From Psychrobacter sp. Choline-02u-9 (GTDB lineage Bacteria > Pseudomonadota > Gammaproteobacteria > Pseudomonadales > Moraxellaceae), in the NCBI RefSeq assembly GCF_002836505.1, contig NZ_PJBF01000041.1, positions 1-64,000 on the forward strand: DNA of 64,000 bases, given 5' to 3'. The notes under the pieces were generated by a model, which had not been told where the DNA came from, ran no database searches, and saw nothing but the letters and a program-made list of their open reading frames with translations. Positions 1 through 9,180 of this stretch are shown here, in pieces. Within the stretch, counting starts at the first letter, position 1; each line of letters opens with the position of its first letter. The position numbers and the translations under genes are program-made.

Positions 1-1
1 G

Positions 2-130
2 CATCTAGTAGAAAACGCTTTCGCTAAGCTAAAACAGTATAGGGCGGTTGCCACTAGATTTGATAAGCTCAAGCAGAGTTATGAAAATACGGTCGCTCTT
101 GCTTGTGCTTATATCTGGCTCAAATTATGA
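2..130 (+). pseudogene. IS5-family transposase, C-terminal end (cut by window edge)
   Basis: An open frame enters from the left edge and stops at 130. Its 42 residues (for example VENAFAKLKQYRAVATRFDK, followed by a Tyr/Ala-rich end) resemble the C-terminus of IS5-type DDE transposases, where the catalytic Glu lies in a similar VEN-type motif. The sequence just after the stop (131-144) looks like the terminal end of such an element. Whether the whole gene is intact cannot be judged because only its end is inside the window. Confidence 0.7.
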
Positions 131-144
131 ATGTTCAACACGCC

Positions 145-176
145 CTAGTCATATTAAATATGGCTAGCTTTTTTAT
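145..176. terminator. Hairpin at IS edge, downstream of sspB
   Basis: Positions 145-167 form an 11-bp inverted repeat around a single central base, with one G-T pair, followed on the plus strand by a T-rich run (169-174). The T run is on the side expected for a plus-strand terminator. On the minus strand, where sspB would need it, the run is replaced by the IS end. The stem is tight, so the real loop would open a few pairs. Confidence 0.45.
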
Positions 177-222
177 TGTGTTAAAGAGAACTGGTCTAAG
201 GTTCTATTTACTTCCAGAATTT

Positions 223-660
223 TTATTTTAGGACCTTTAAACCCGCTTTATTATCGCGCTTTGGTTTAGGTGCTTTAGCAGGACTGTTGTTAGACATTGG
301 TGCTGAGTCGTCTTCTGGCTGATAGTTGTCATACTCTTTTGGATCAAAGAACATCCCTTGCGAGTTCTCTTTAGCATAAATCCCCATCACCGCAGTAAGT
401 GGTACCCAGATTTCTTGTGATACACCACCGAAGCGCGCACTAAAATGAATATAGTCATTTTCCATACTCATGTTACCAGTAGCACGGCTGGCGATATTCA
501 ATACAATACGACCGTCTTGCACATGTTCGGTTGGTATTTGCACATTGTCAGCGGTAGCATCAACCATCAAGTATGGTGTCAGAGCGTTGTCTTCTATCCA
601 TTGATATAGTGCACGTACCATATAAGGGCGGGTAGGTGTAATAGAGGTGGTTTCGCTCAT
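223..660 (-). CDS. sspB: ClpXP protease specificity-enhancing factor SspB
   Basis: This 145-residue protein matches SspB, the adaptor that tethers ssrA-tagged and other substrates to the ClpXP protease in the cytoplasm. The N-terminal part (about 1-110) carries the typical RPYMVRALYQWIEDN start and the hydrophobic HFSARFGG / EIWVPL strands of the substrate-binding fold. The C-terminal 35 residues are polar and basic and end in a short GLKVLK-type tail, the position of the ClpX-binding peptide. It follows sspA by 132 bases on the same strand, the usual sspA-sspB order. The ATG is preceded by an AGGA-type ribosome site. Confidence 0.93.
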   Translation of the reverse strand: MSETTSITPTRPYMVRALYQWIEDNALTPYLMVDATADNVQIPTEHVQDGRIVLNIASRATGNMSMENDYIHFSARFGGVSQEIWVPLTAVMGIYAKENSQGMFFDPKEYDNYQPEDDSAPMSNNSPAKAPKPKRDNKAGLKVLK

Positions 661-792
661 TTAATGATTTCCTATACTAATAATTTTTAATAATGAAAAA
701 TATCTCGTTCAGCAACTTATCAAATGACAGATGCTAATTAACATCTATCTTATTTATACTTTATTTTAGGACAGCTTTCGATACTTGTCTAA

Positions 793-1407
793 TCAACGCA
801 CGCTTTTTTGGAAGCTACTACGCTCAAACACTCTTGTTTGGTATTCAAACAATGGACGGCTAATGGCACGTGGCAGCTCAATACCCATCTCATCTAATCG
901 CCATAATAGTGGCGCTAATAACACGTCACACCAACCAAACTCATCAGCCATAAAATAAGGCTTATGAGCGAACAGCGGTGACAGAGTAATCAACGAATCA
1001 CTAAGCTGTTTTTTGGCAACGGCAGCCTGTGCTTTATTAAAGCTATCTGGATGCGTCAGCAGACGCTTGCCAAGTACTAACCAATCACGTTGAATGCGCC
1101 AAGCCAGTTGGCGAAACTGTGCACGCTCTTGCGGTGTCTCAGGGAGCAGTTTGTTTGTGTGATAACGCTCTTCAAGGTACTCAAAAATGACGTTAATCTC
1201 ATAAAGCGCAATCTCACGCTGCTGCAATACAGGCAAGGTATGATAGGGGTTTAGCTCAGTCAAATCTTCAGGGCGCTCAGAATGTAAGCGAGACAAATAG
1301 TAAGCGAGCTTTTTTTCTTCAAGTAATAGGCGTACCACATGACTGTCGTAGCCGTCATCAGCATACAAAATTAGCTGACTACTTGGAATGTCATTCGCAT
1401 CAATCAT
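793..1407 (-). CDS. sspA: Stringent starvation protein A (GST-fold RNA polymerase-associated protein)
   Basis: The 204-residue product has a thioredoxin-like N-terminal domain (about 8-85; LNPYHTLPVLQ and ALYEINVIFEYLEERY segments) and an all-helical C-terminal domain, the glutathione-S-transferase fold of SspA. SspA binds RNA polymerase and alters transcription in stationary phase and stress; it is not a catalytic transferase. Its place between petC and sspB on one strand is the common gammaproteobacterial arrangement. The length is close to the E. coli protein. Confidence 0.92.
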   Translation of the reverse strand: MIDANDIPSSQLILYADDGYDSHVVRLLLEEKKLAYYLSRLHSERPEDLTELNPYHTLPVLQQREIALYEINVIFEYLEERYHTNKLLPETPQERAQFRQLAWRIQRDWLVLGKRLLTHPDSFNKAQAAVAKKQLSDSLITLSPLFAHKPYFMADEFGWCDVLLAPLLWRLDEMGIELPRAISRPLFEYQTRVFERSSFQKSVR

Positions 1408-1602
1408 GAAAGCCTAATGTTAATAGTGAAGGTTGTCATCGTAAACAAACTCGCAACGTTTATCAAGGTAGTGTGCGTAAACATTAGCGCTGAGCGACTT
1501 ATTTTCCGGCTTATCTAGTATTTATGCTCTATATCAAGGCACAAAAAAGCACTACCGAAGTAGTGCCTTTTTTAATTCGAAGAACTATCTGCTGACTATG
1601 AC

Positions 1603-2316
1603 TTATTTAACATCTTTCCAGAACTCTTTATTTAATAAGTAAACTGGTATGAGCAGTACTAATAAGAATAGAATGACGAAGAAACCAATTACTTGACGGT
1701 CGTGACGAGCAGGTTCACCCATCCACGCCATAAAGTTAACCAAGTCACCAACTTCAGATTCAAACTCTTCTTGGCTCAACTCTTCTTGCATATTATGCAA
1801 TACGTGAGGCATCGCTGCATTGGCCAGTACTAAGTTGTTTGCACCCCAAGGACGGCTTGGATCTTCATAGAACGATAGTAGGTAAGTATATACCCAGTCG
1901 TCGCCACGTAGACGTGTCTCAAGTGATAGATCAGGCGGCGCTGCGCCAAACCAAGATGCTTGAATCTCAGGATCTATCTCAGCAGTAATGTGGTCACCGA
2001 TTTGATCGGTAGTAACCATCAAATACTTTTCAACCAACTCAGGCGGTATCTCTAAATCTTTAGCAATGCGCGAATGACGAACGTACTTGGCTGAGTGACA
2101 CCCAGCACAGTAGTTCATAAAGATCTTCGCGCCGTTTTGTAGTGAGCCCTTATTGGTAAAATCAATAGGAGCTGTACTACAAGCCAGGTGTTCATCAACG
2201 CCATCTGCATTGGTGAATGTACCGCAGCCACTGCCTGAAGCCATTGCCGTACCAGCAGTCAAGGTTAATGCCGCGCCTAAGCCTAGACCAGCTAGGGATT
2301 TAATTAGCGTGTTCAT
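1603..2316 (-). CDS. petC: Ubiquinol-cytochrome c reductase, cytochrome c1 subunit
   Basis: The 237-residue protein has a signal peptide (about 1-27, ending AMA-S), a covalent haem c site CAGCH at residues 70-74, and one C-terminal membrane anchor (about 206-228) followed by NKEFWKDVK. This is cytochrome c1 of complex III, which passes electrons from the Rieske centre to soluble cytochromes on the periplasmic side. The ATG overlaps the petB stop by one base and has a strong GGAGG ribosome site, so translation is probably coupled. Confidence 0.95.
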   Translation of the reverse strand: MNTLIKSLAGLGLGAALTLTAGTAMASGSGCGTFTNADGVDEHLACSTAPIDFTNKGSLQNGAKIFMNYCAGCHSAKYVRHSRIAKDLEIPPELVEKYLMVTTDQIGDHITAEIDPEIQASWFGAAPPDLSLETRLRGDDWVYTYLLSFYEDPSRPWGANNLVLANAAMPHVLHNMQEELSQEEFESEVGDLVNFMAWMGEPARHDRQVIGFFVILFLLVLLIPVYLLNKEFWKDVK

Positions 2317-3542
2317 TAGTGACCTCCGGTAACGCGTTCTGGTGGCTGTTTACACTTCTCAATCGCAGTGTAGAAAGGCATCAGTAAGAAGAACAAGAAA
2401 TATAGAATCGTGAATACACGAGCCATGATGGTTGCCGTTGGTGTAGCAGGCGTCGCACCCAAGTAGCCCAATACAACAAAGCTAATAGCAAAGACGGTCA
2501 GCGCAATCTTAGATAATATACCTTTGTAACGTATAGAGCGCACAGGAGACCTATCAAGCCATGGGATCAAGAACAGTACGGCAATCGCACCACCCATCGC
2601 AATCACGCCACCAAGCTTGTCAGGAACCGCACGTAAAATAGCGTAGAACGGCGTGTAGTACCATACTGGTGCAATATGTGCTGGTGTTTTCAGTGAGTTC
2701 GCTGTCTCAAAGTTTGGTGGTTCAAGGAAGAAACCGCCGCCTTCTGGGAAGAAGAATACCACTGCAAAGAAACAGATAAAGAACACTACGATACCAACCA
2801 TGTCATGCACAGTGTAGTACGGATGGAATTCGATACCGTCTAATGGCACACCATTTTTATCTTTTAGCTTCTTAATATCGATGCCATCAGGGTTGTTCGA
2901 GCCCACATGATGCAATGCTACAATATGCATGAATACTAAGCCTACCAGTACTAATGGAATAGCAACAACGTGTAGCGCAAAGAAACGGTTTAGAGTAATA
3001 CCAGAGATGATATAGTCACCACGTACCCATTCAGCAAGGCCATCACCAATAACAGGTAGAGCTGCAGGTAAGTTCAAGATAACCTGAGCACCCCAGAATG
3101 ACATGTTGCCCCAAGGTAGTAGGTAACCGAAGAAACCTTCTGCCATAAGTGCTAGGTAGATACCCATACCGATGAGCCAGATAAGCTCACGAGGTTTTTG
3201 GTATGAACCATATAGCAAGGCTCTAAACATATGCAGGTATACAACGACGAAAAACGCAGATGCGCCGGTTGAGTGCATATAGCGAATGAGCCAACCACCT
3301 TTTACGTCACGCATGATGTATTCAACAGACGCAAATGCCCCTTCGGCACTTGGGTTGTACATCATCGTAAGCCATATACCAGTCACCAATTGGTTGACCA
3401 GTACGATCATTGATAGCACGCCAAAGAAGTACCAAAAGTTAAAGTTCTTTGGTGCGTAGTACTTTGACATATGGTATTCATAGGTTTCGGTCGCTGGAAA
3501 ACGCGCGTCCACCCAATGCATTAACTTTTTACCCATACTCAT
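2316..3542 (-). CDS. petB: Ubiquinol-cytochrome c reductase, cytochrome b subunit
   Basis: This is the cytochrome b subunit of complex III, with eight or so hydrophobic segments and paired haem-ligand histidines in RYMHSTGA / YLHMFR and FALHVV / FMHIVALH. The start was placed at the ATG at 3542 (408 residues) because GGGGAGG lies six bases upstream. An in-frame TTG at 3557 would instead overlap the petA gene and lacks a ribosome site. With the ATG start the gene begins directly after the petA stop codon. Confidence 0.95.
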   Translation of the reverse strand: MSMGKKLMHWVDARFPATETYEYHMSKYYAPKNFNFWYFFGVLSMIVLVNQLVTGIWLTMMYNPSAEGAFASVEYIMRDVKGGWLIRYMHSTGASAFFVVVYLHMFRALLYGSYQKPRELIWLIGMGIYLALMAEGFFGYLLPWGNMSFWGAQVILNLPAALPVIGDGLAEWVRGDYIISGITLNRFFALHVVAIPLVLVGLVFMHIVALHHVGSNNPDGIDIKKLKDKNGVPLDGIEFHPYYTVHDMVGIVVFFICFFAVVFFFPEGGGFFLEPPNFETANSLKTPAHIAPVWYYTPFYAILRAVPDKLGGVIAMGGAIAVLFLIPWLDRSPVRSIRYKGILSKIALTVFAISFVVLGYLGATPATPTATIMARVFTILYFLFFLLMPFYTAIEKCKQPPERVTGGH

Positions 3543-3543
3543 A

Positions 3544-4128
3544 TCAAGCCTCCCCAACCGTCAAGATGGTACCATCCATACCATATTCTGGAACGGGTAA
3601 ATTAAGTGGTGCAGGAACGCCGCTATATACGCGACCTGCTAAGTCATATTTTGACCCGTGACACGGACAGAAAAATCCGCCGTACCAATCATTACCACCT
3701 AAATCCACCGCGCCCACATCAGGACGGTAGTTTGGTGCACAGCCCAAATGTGTGCAAACGCCTTCGACCACCAATACGGTTGGATCTAAAGAGCGAGTAG
3801 GATTTTTGCAATATTCAGGTTGTAGAGACGCATCAGACTCAGGATCAGATAATAGAGGTTTGACTGACTCTAGTCCTGCAACCATGTCTTCGGTGCGCTT
3901 AACCACATAAATAGGTTTACCACGGTATTTGACGACGATCATTTGTCCATCTTCGATAGAACCAATATCTTGGGTCACTGCAGCCCCTGCAGCCTCAGCT
4001 TTAGCGCTTGGGTACCAAGAACGGACAAAAGGTGTCGCCACGGCAGCTACCCCAGCTGCACCAATCGCGGCAGTTGAGGCAATAAGAACTCTACGGCGTT
4101 GTACATTAACGCCTTCGGCTTGGCTCAT
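3544..4128 (-). CDS. petA: Ubiquinol-cytochrome c reductase, Rieske iron-sulfur subunit
   Basis: The 194-residue protein has a twin-arginine-like N-terminus (RRRVLIAS at 11-18), a membrane anchor of about 20 residues, and the two Rieske cluster motifs CTHLGC (125-130) and CPCHGS (154-159). These supply the two Cys and two His ligands of the 2Fe-2S cluster and the disulfide pair. It is the first gene of the petABC operon. The ribosome site GGAGGA sits seven bases before the ATG. Confidence 0.95.
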   Translation of the reverse strand: MSQAEGVNVQRRRVLIASTAAIGAAGVAAVATPFVRSWYPSAKAEAAGAAVTQDIGSIEDGQMIVVKYRGKPIYVVKRTEDMVAGLESVKPLLSDPESDASLQPEYCKNPTRSLDPTVLVVEGVCTHLGCAPNYRPDVGAVDLGGNDWYGGFFCPCHGSKYDLAGRVYSGVPAPLNLPVPEYGMDGTILTVGEA

Positions 4129-4649
4129 TAATACTTCCTCCAGGTGAATGAAATGGGATTATCCCACACTGGGTTTGTGGCTTAGAAAATATACAATATC
4201 AAGCCACTTTAGCTGTGCCTAATTTTGCTAATTGTTGCTATTCTAAGCTATTTCGGTGATAAAATAAATTATTGCGTTAAAAATAAAGCAACCTCAATAG
4301 GACATATTAGAAGGTTGAATATGATAATCAAACCAAAACAGTTGGATTATCAACGCTTAACGCTAACTTTGCTTTAACAAGGATTATGATGTGATGACCT
4401 TATAAATAATAAGGATTTTCAGCAATAGCGAATGATACTTGAAATTAAGGTAATGTTCACTAACTTTCACCATCTAACTACTTTGTAAGTTGCTGTAAAA
4501 CAAATATCACCACTCTATATAATAAAGTGGTGATGCCTTCACAATGATTAATAATGTTTTGTCAGACTATCAGAAACTTGTTTATCGAAATAAGCAATGC
4601 AAAATACACATGCGATATTCCAATAAACTCAGCTAGAGAGTTGCCAATA
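4129..4649. other. Intergenic region upstream of the pet operon
   Basis: About 520 bases lie between petA and uup. They must contain the pet operon promoter on the minus strand. A perfect 13-base palindrome (TGGGATTATCCCA, 4154-4166) lies just upstream of the petA ribosome site, and a 9-bp stem lies at 4506-4534. I see no credible gene. Confidence 0.5.
4506..4534 (-). terminator. Possible terminator downstream of uup
   Basis: A perfect 9-bp stem (ATCACCACT with AGTGGTGAT) encloses an 11-base AT loop. On the minus strand it is followed by a weakly T-rich stretch. It lies about 115 bases beyond the uup stop, so it may end that transcript. The missing clean T run keeps confidence moderate. Confidence 0.4.
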
Positions 4650-6593
4650 CTAGCCTTCAAGCTCGCTCCAGCGTTCAAGCTTGTGCATCATCTCATCTTC
4701 AATGGTTAAGAGACGCTCACTAGCAGCTGTCGCCGCATCAAAGTCGGTATTGAACCAAGAGCCATCGGCCAGCTTTTCTTGCAGTTGAGCCTGTTCGGCT
4801 TCGAGTGCAGCGATTTCTTTTGGCAAGTTATCCAGTTCGCGTTGATCATTATAATTTAGCTTTTTGGCTGCCTTATTTGGTTTCGCTGCCGCGCCAGACT
4901 TATTTGTCGCTTTATTACTAGCCGCATTGTTGGCAGGTGCTTTGGCAGCACGTGATGCTTCTTCACGGTTCTTTTGTACGAGGTACTCTTGATAACCACC
5001 TACATACTCATTGACCACTCCTTTGCCGTCTTCATCTTCGCCAAACACCCACGTAGAGGTAACGACATTGTCCATGAATGAACGATCATGACTGATCAGC
5101 AAAATCGTACCACCAAAGCTGGCGACTGATTCTTCTAACAACTCAAGTGTTGCCATGTCCAAATCGTTGGTCGGCTCATCGAGTACCAAAATATTGGCAG
5201 GTTTCAATAACTGCTTGGCCAGTAGTACTCGGTTACGCTCACCACCAGACAGTGCTTTGACAGGTGTACGTGCGCGCTCTGGTGCAAATAAGAAATCTTG
5301 CAAGTAGCTCATGATATGTGTTTTGCGACCGCCAACTTCTACAAAGTCAGAACCTTCCGAAACGTTTTGTGCAACGCTTGCTTCAAGATCCAACTGGTCA
5401 CGCAGCTGGTCGAAGAATGCGATTTTCAGGTTAGTACCTAATTCGACACTACCAGACTTGGTAACTTCGTCATCAGACATATCGAGTAAGGCTTTAATAA
5501 GCGTGGTTTTACCCGCACCGTTAGGCCCAACAATACCAATCTTATCGCCACGCATAATAGTGGTCGTAAAATCATCTACCAAGACGTTGCCGTCATATTC
5601 AAGATGTAAGTTTTTAACTTTACAGACAAGCTTACCGCTTTTCTCGCCTTGACCCATTGTGATGTTTACATTGCCCACTTGCTCACGGCGATCGCTGCGC
5701 TCTTCACGTAAGGCTTTTAGTTCACGTACACGGCCCTCATTGCGAGTGCGACGTGCTTTGATACCTTGGCGAATCCAAACTTCTTCTTGTGCCAGTTTTT
5801 TATCAAAGTTGGCATTGTTCTTTTCTTCAGCCTGTAACTGTAGCTCTTTTAGCTCTTGATAGCGCGCGTAACCACCTTCACCTTGTGTTACGTCATAACT
5901 GGTCAATTGGCCACGGTCAAGCTCAATAATGCGAGTCGATAGTTTATTGACGAATGCTCTATCATGAGTCACGAACAACAACGTCAGGCCTTGCCAATCG
6001 AGCAAAAAGCGCTCTAACCATTCGATACTTTCAACATCCAAATGGTTGGTTGGCTCATCTAGTAGTAGCACATCAGGCTTAGTGACTAGCGCACGAGCGA
6101 GTAACACGCGGCGTTTACGACCACCAGATAGGGATGATAAGTCGTCTTCTGGATTAAGGCCCATGGTCGTAATCAGACGCATGGCATCGCGTTCTAAGTC
6201 CCAGCCATGTACCGCATCGATATCATGTTGTAGGGTCGCCATGTGCTCACAGGCATCCATATCGCCATTCGCACACATATCGACTTGCTTATTATAGTTA
6301 ATGAGCAAATCAGCCGTGCGACGACTACCGCCCATAACGATGTCTAATATGCGACCGCTAGTCTCAGGAACGTCTTGCTCTAGCATCGCTACACGCATAC
6401 TACTGTTGGTAATAATCTCGCCACTGTCAGGCTGCAATGAGCCATTGATCAGTTTAAACAAAGTAGATTTACCTTCGCCGTTGCGGCCAATCAAGCACAC
6501 ACGCTCGCCTGTATTGATAGAAAAATCAATACCATCAAGAACAGGCGCGACGCCAAAGGCTAAGTGAATGTCTTTTAAATGAATCAGTGCCAT
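4650..6593 (-). CDS. uup: ABC-F family ATPase Uup
   Basis: The 647-residue protein has two ABC ATPase domains without membrane segments: Walker A GRNGEGKS and GPNGAGKT, signatures LSGGRKRRV and LSGGERNRV, and Walker B sites VLLLDEPTNHLD and ILVLDEPTNDLD. A charged linker joins them, and a C-terminal coiled-coil arm (about the last 75 residues) follows an Ala/Lys/Asn-rich spacer. This layout is that of Uup, an ABC-F protein linked to ribosome function and precise excision of transposons. The start was set at the ATG at 6593 because alignment to the family begins at ALIHLKDIHLAFG; a longer frame to 6671 adds an atypical 26 residues. Confidence 0.9.
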   Translation of the reverse strand: MALIHLKDIHLAFGVAPVLDGIDFSINTGERVCLIGRNGEGKSTLFKLINGSLQPDSGEIITNSSMRVAMLEQDVPETSGRILDIVMGGSRRTADLLINYNKQVDMCANGDMDACEHMATLQHDIDAVHGWDLERDAMRLITTMGLNPEDDLSSLSGGRKRRVLLARALVTKPDVLLLDEPTNHLDVESIEWLERFLLDWQGLTLLFVTHDRAFVNKLSTRIIELDRGQLTSYDVTQGEGGYARYQELKELQLQAEEKNNANFDKKLAQEEVWIRQGIKARRTRNEGRVRELKALREERSDRREQVGNVNITMGQGEKSGKLVCKVKNLHLEYDGNVLVDDFTTTIMRGDKIGIVGPNGAGKTTLIKALLDMSDDEVTKSGSVELGTNLKIAFFDQLRDQLDLEASVAQNVSEGSDFVEVGGRKTHIMSYLQDFLFAPERARTPVKALSGGERNRVLLAKQLLKPANILVLDEPTNDLDMATLELLEESVASFGGTILLISHDRSFMDNVVTSTWVFGEDEDGKGVVNEYVGGYQEYLVQKNREEASRAAKAPANNAASNKATNKSGAAAKPNKAAKKLNYNDQRELDNLPKEIAALEAEQAQLQEKLADGSWFNTDFDAATAASERLLTIEDEMMHKLERWSELEG

Positions 6594-6833
6594 AGAGTAT
6601 CTTAAGCTTATATAATAGTGAGGTAGGGGTTGTTGCAAAATTGCCTGCAGTATAACATGCCACCGCATCACTGTAGTGGGAGTAAATAGTTTTATCAGTA
6701 CTATTTATTGCTTTTACTAATGGATGCTATTTAACGACTATTATTATAGATTTATCTCTAATCTACAGTACTCCTTGAACCCCTTAATAATCCATTCTTT
6801 CACTTTAATACTTACTATGATCTAGAGAAAAAT

Positions 6834-7091
6834 ATGAACCAATCTAAAACTACAACCGATACTTCTACAGTGCAAGATGATCTGCAAGCCCAAGTAATCG
6901 ATTTGCAAATGAGCCTCGCGCACCTTGAAGTTACCGTCGAACGACTGGATGACGTAATCACGCGACAAGACAAAGATATTCATACGCTGCAACGTCAACT
7001 ACAACTGATTTATAAGCAAATAGAAAATCAAGACCCAGAGAGTGGTATTGCCCCATTTGATGTGATGGCGGATAGACCACCACACTATTAG
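6834..7091 (+). CDS. slyX: SlyX family protein
   Basis: An 85-residue protein with a central coiled coil (about 14-66, heptad pattern through QVIDLQMSLAHLEVTVERLD) and the C-terminal PPHY motif that marks the SlyX family. The function of SlyX is not established. It stands alone, divergent from uup, with a promoter-bearing gap of about 240 bases upstream that is strongly AT-rich. Confidence 0.85.
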   Translation: MNQSKTTTDTSTVQDDLQAQVIDLQMSLAHLEVTVERLDDVITRQDKDIHTLQRQLQLIYKQIENQDPESGIAPFDVMADRPPHY

Positions 7092-7205
7092 TAAGTTAGA
7101 ATTAGAAAGAAAAGCTTTCAATGACAAAAGATATATACGTATTTTTATATATAGATACTGTATGATGACTATGTGGTCATAACATAGAAATAATGTGTTT
7201 TTGTA

Positions 7206-7224
7206 GTTGTTTTAGTGTTAAAAA
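7206..7224 (+). promoter_or_regulatory. Conserved element upstream of first FadL gene
   Basis: The 19 bases GTTGTTTTAGTGTTAAAAA recur, with a single change, at 9050-9068 upstream of the second FadL paralogue, while the surrounding non-coding DNA has diverged. The element ends about 87 bases before the start codon. It may be a shared operator or promoter part. Confidence 0.5.
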
Positions 7225-7310
7225 ATCTTTACTATCTTCCACCTCGGATGCTGATTGCCTATTAAAACTAGGTAAAACAGTAAAACAATGCGGATGTTTG
7301 GAGATATAAA

Positions 7311-8810
7311 ATGCGCCACACCTTTCATTTAAAAACTCTTGCAGTAGCTGTTGCTACTTTTTCTGTTGCTAGCGTCGCTAGTGCTGCTGGCCTTGATCGC
7401 TCAGGCCAAGATATCACCGCATTCCTACAAGACGGCACTTATGCAGAAGCTGTCTACACTTATATCGATGCTGACGTTACTGGTAAAGATACATCAGGTA
7501 ATAAAATCGATGACATCGCAGAGTCTTATGACTTTTTCCGTTATGGCGTAAAAACAGATATCAACGATACATTCAGTGTTGGTATCTTATATGATGAGCC
7601 TTTTGGTGCAGCAGCCGATTACACTGGAAATAATAACTTTGTAGGCGCACCAACTGATGCTGTTAATAATATTATTGCATCGCGTCTAGGTGGATTAGGC
7701 GTTAATAATGTAGAAGAGTTGAAAGGTTTAGTTGAAGGTACTCAAAACCAGTTAACTGCTGCTGAAACTCGTTTAAATGCAGTTAGAGAGCAAGTAAGAC
7801 AAGCCCAAGCAGCTGTTAATCAAAACCCAGCACTTGAGCCTGCACTGCGTCCACAGATTAATGCTGGTTTAGCAGGTATCGCCGCTGGCGAAACGCAGCT
7901 AGCAGAAGGTCAAGCACAGTTAAATCAACTTGAGCAATTAGAAGGCTTTGCGGATGGTCGCCTTGCGAATGATGAAGGCACAAATGTTGAAGTCCGTAGC
8001 GAAAGCATCACAGGTATCCTAGGTGCTAAGTTTGGTCAAAACAAAGAATTCCAAGTGTACGGTGGTCCTGTTGTTCAGCGTATCAAAGCTGATGTAAGTC
8101 TTCGTGGTAGTGCCTATAGTGCTGCTACAGGCTATACCGCTCATATTAGTCCTGATACCGACTATGGCTATATCGCTGGTATATCTTATAGTAAACCTGA
8201 AATTGCTCTAAAGGCGGCTTTGACCTATCGTTCTGAAATTGACCACAGCTCGAATATCGATGAGATATATCCAGTAGTAGCAGCTTTAGGTGGTGAAGCG
8301 AATCAAGGTAATACGCTAGATATTACTACCCCTAAATCAGTTAACTTCGATTTCCAAACTGGTATTAACCCTACAACCTTAGCGACTGCCAAAGTACGCT
8401 GGGTACCATGGAGTGATTTTGCAATCGTTCCACCACTTTATAATGAAGTAAGCAAGCAAGCAACTAATGATGATAAAGGTTTATCTTTAGTCAGCTATGA
8501 CGATGACCAATGGCAAGTAGAGCTAGGGTTGGCCAAGCGTGTCGCGCCAGCACTTGCTGTCAGTGGTACTGTTGGTTGGGACAGTGGTGCAGGCAACCCT
8601 GTCACTTCGTTAGGTCCTATCGAAGGCTATTATAGCGCTGGTCTTGGTGCGAAATATAATGTGACCGAGAACTGGGCAGTATCTGCTGGTGGTAAATACT
8701 TATGGTTCGGTGATGCCAAAGGTCAAATCCCAACTAAGACGATCGTTAGTGATTTCGAAAGTAACGATGGTTTTGTATTAGGTGTAAAGGTATCTTACCA
8801 AGCTCAGTAA
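7311..8810 (+). CDS. FadL-type outer membrane transport protein, with coiled-coil insertion
   Basis: The 499-residue protein has a signal peptide cleaved near ASA-A (about residue 26), a plug-like N-terminus (GLDRSGQDITAFLQDGTYAE) and many amphipathic beta strands ending in a C-terminal strand, as in FadL/OmpP1 porins that import long-chain fatty acids or other hydrophobic compounds. Compared with the paralogue just downstream it carries a longer loop (about 105-223), of which residues 133-212 are strongly helical, Gln/Glu/Ala-rich and coiled-coil-like. A GGAGATATAAA ribosome region precedes the ATG. The substrate cannot be read from the sequence. Confidence 0.85.
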   Translation: MRHTFHLKTLAVAVATFSVASVASAAGLDRSGQDITAFLQDGTYAEAVYTYIDADVTGKDTSGNKIDDIAESYDFFRYGVKTDINDTFSVGILYDEPFGAAADYTGNNNFVGAPTDAVNNIIASRLGGLGVNNVEELKGLVEGTQNQLTAAETRLNAVREQVRQAQAAVNQNPALEPALRPQINAGLAGIAAGETQLAEGQAQLNQLEQLEGFADGRLANDEGTNVEVRSESITGILGAKFGQNKEFQVYGGPVVQRIKADVSLRGSAYSAATGYTAHISPDTDYGYIAGISYSKPEIALKAALTYRSEIDHSSNIDEIYPVVAALGGEANQGNTLDITTPKSVNFDFQTGINPTTLATAKVRWVPWSDFAIVPPLYNEVSKQATNDDKGLSLVSYDDDQWQVELGLAKRVAPALAVSGTVGWDSGAGNPVTSLGPIEGYYSAGLGAKYNVTENWAVSAGGKYLWFGDAKGQIPTKTIVSDFESNDGFVLGVKVSYQAQ

Positions 8811-8850
8811 ATTACAAATAAATTATGTGATGCTGTTTGTTATTAATATT

Positions 8851-8883
8851 AAAAGCGATCCTTTAAGGGTCGCTTTTTTATTA
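8851..8883 (+). terminator. Rho-independent terminator after first FadL gene
   Basis: An 11-bp stem (AAAAGCGATCC with GGGTCGCTTTT, one G-T pair) closes a five-base loop and runs into a T tract. It is 40 bases after the stop codon. Confidence 0.85.
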
Positions 8884-9049
8884 TGTGTTTTTAAAAATTA
8901 CATTTAACAGACTATAGGTAAAAATATTTATTTTATGACTATAGACCTCACTGTAAAAATCACACTAAGGATAAAAAGTAAACCACAGCATTTTATTTAT
9001 ATCTTATATGTACTGTTCAGTCATAATTGAGAAATAAAGCACTTTAAAT

Positions 9050-9068
9050 GTTGTTTTAGTGTCAAAAA
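9050..9068 (+). promoter_or_regulatory. Conserved element upstream of second FadL gene
   Basis: GTTGTTTTAGTGTCAAAAA repeats the element at 7206-7224 with one T-to-C change. It ends about 113 bases before the start codon, so the distance to the gene differs by about 26 bases between the two copies. Confidence 0.5.
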
Positions 9069-9180
9069 GCTATTAGTATTCAACTTAGGACACGACTTTG
9101 ATACTTTCAATGTTAAGCGCAGCAATGCTATATATTGATTATCAAGGTAGTAATACAACAAGGACCGTTGGAGATACACA

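Noticed and set aside
6301..6567. Plus-strand frame opposite uup
   Set aside because: Shadow of the uup N-terminal domain on the other strand; no coding signature.
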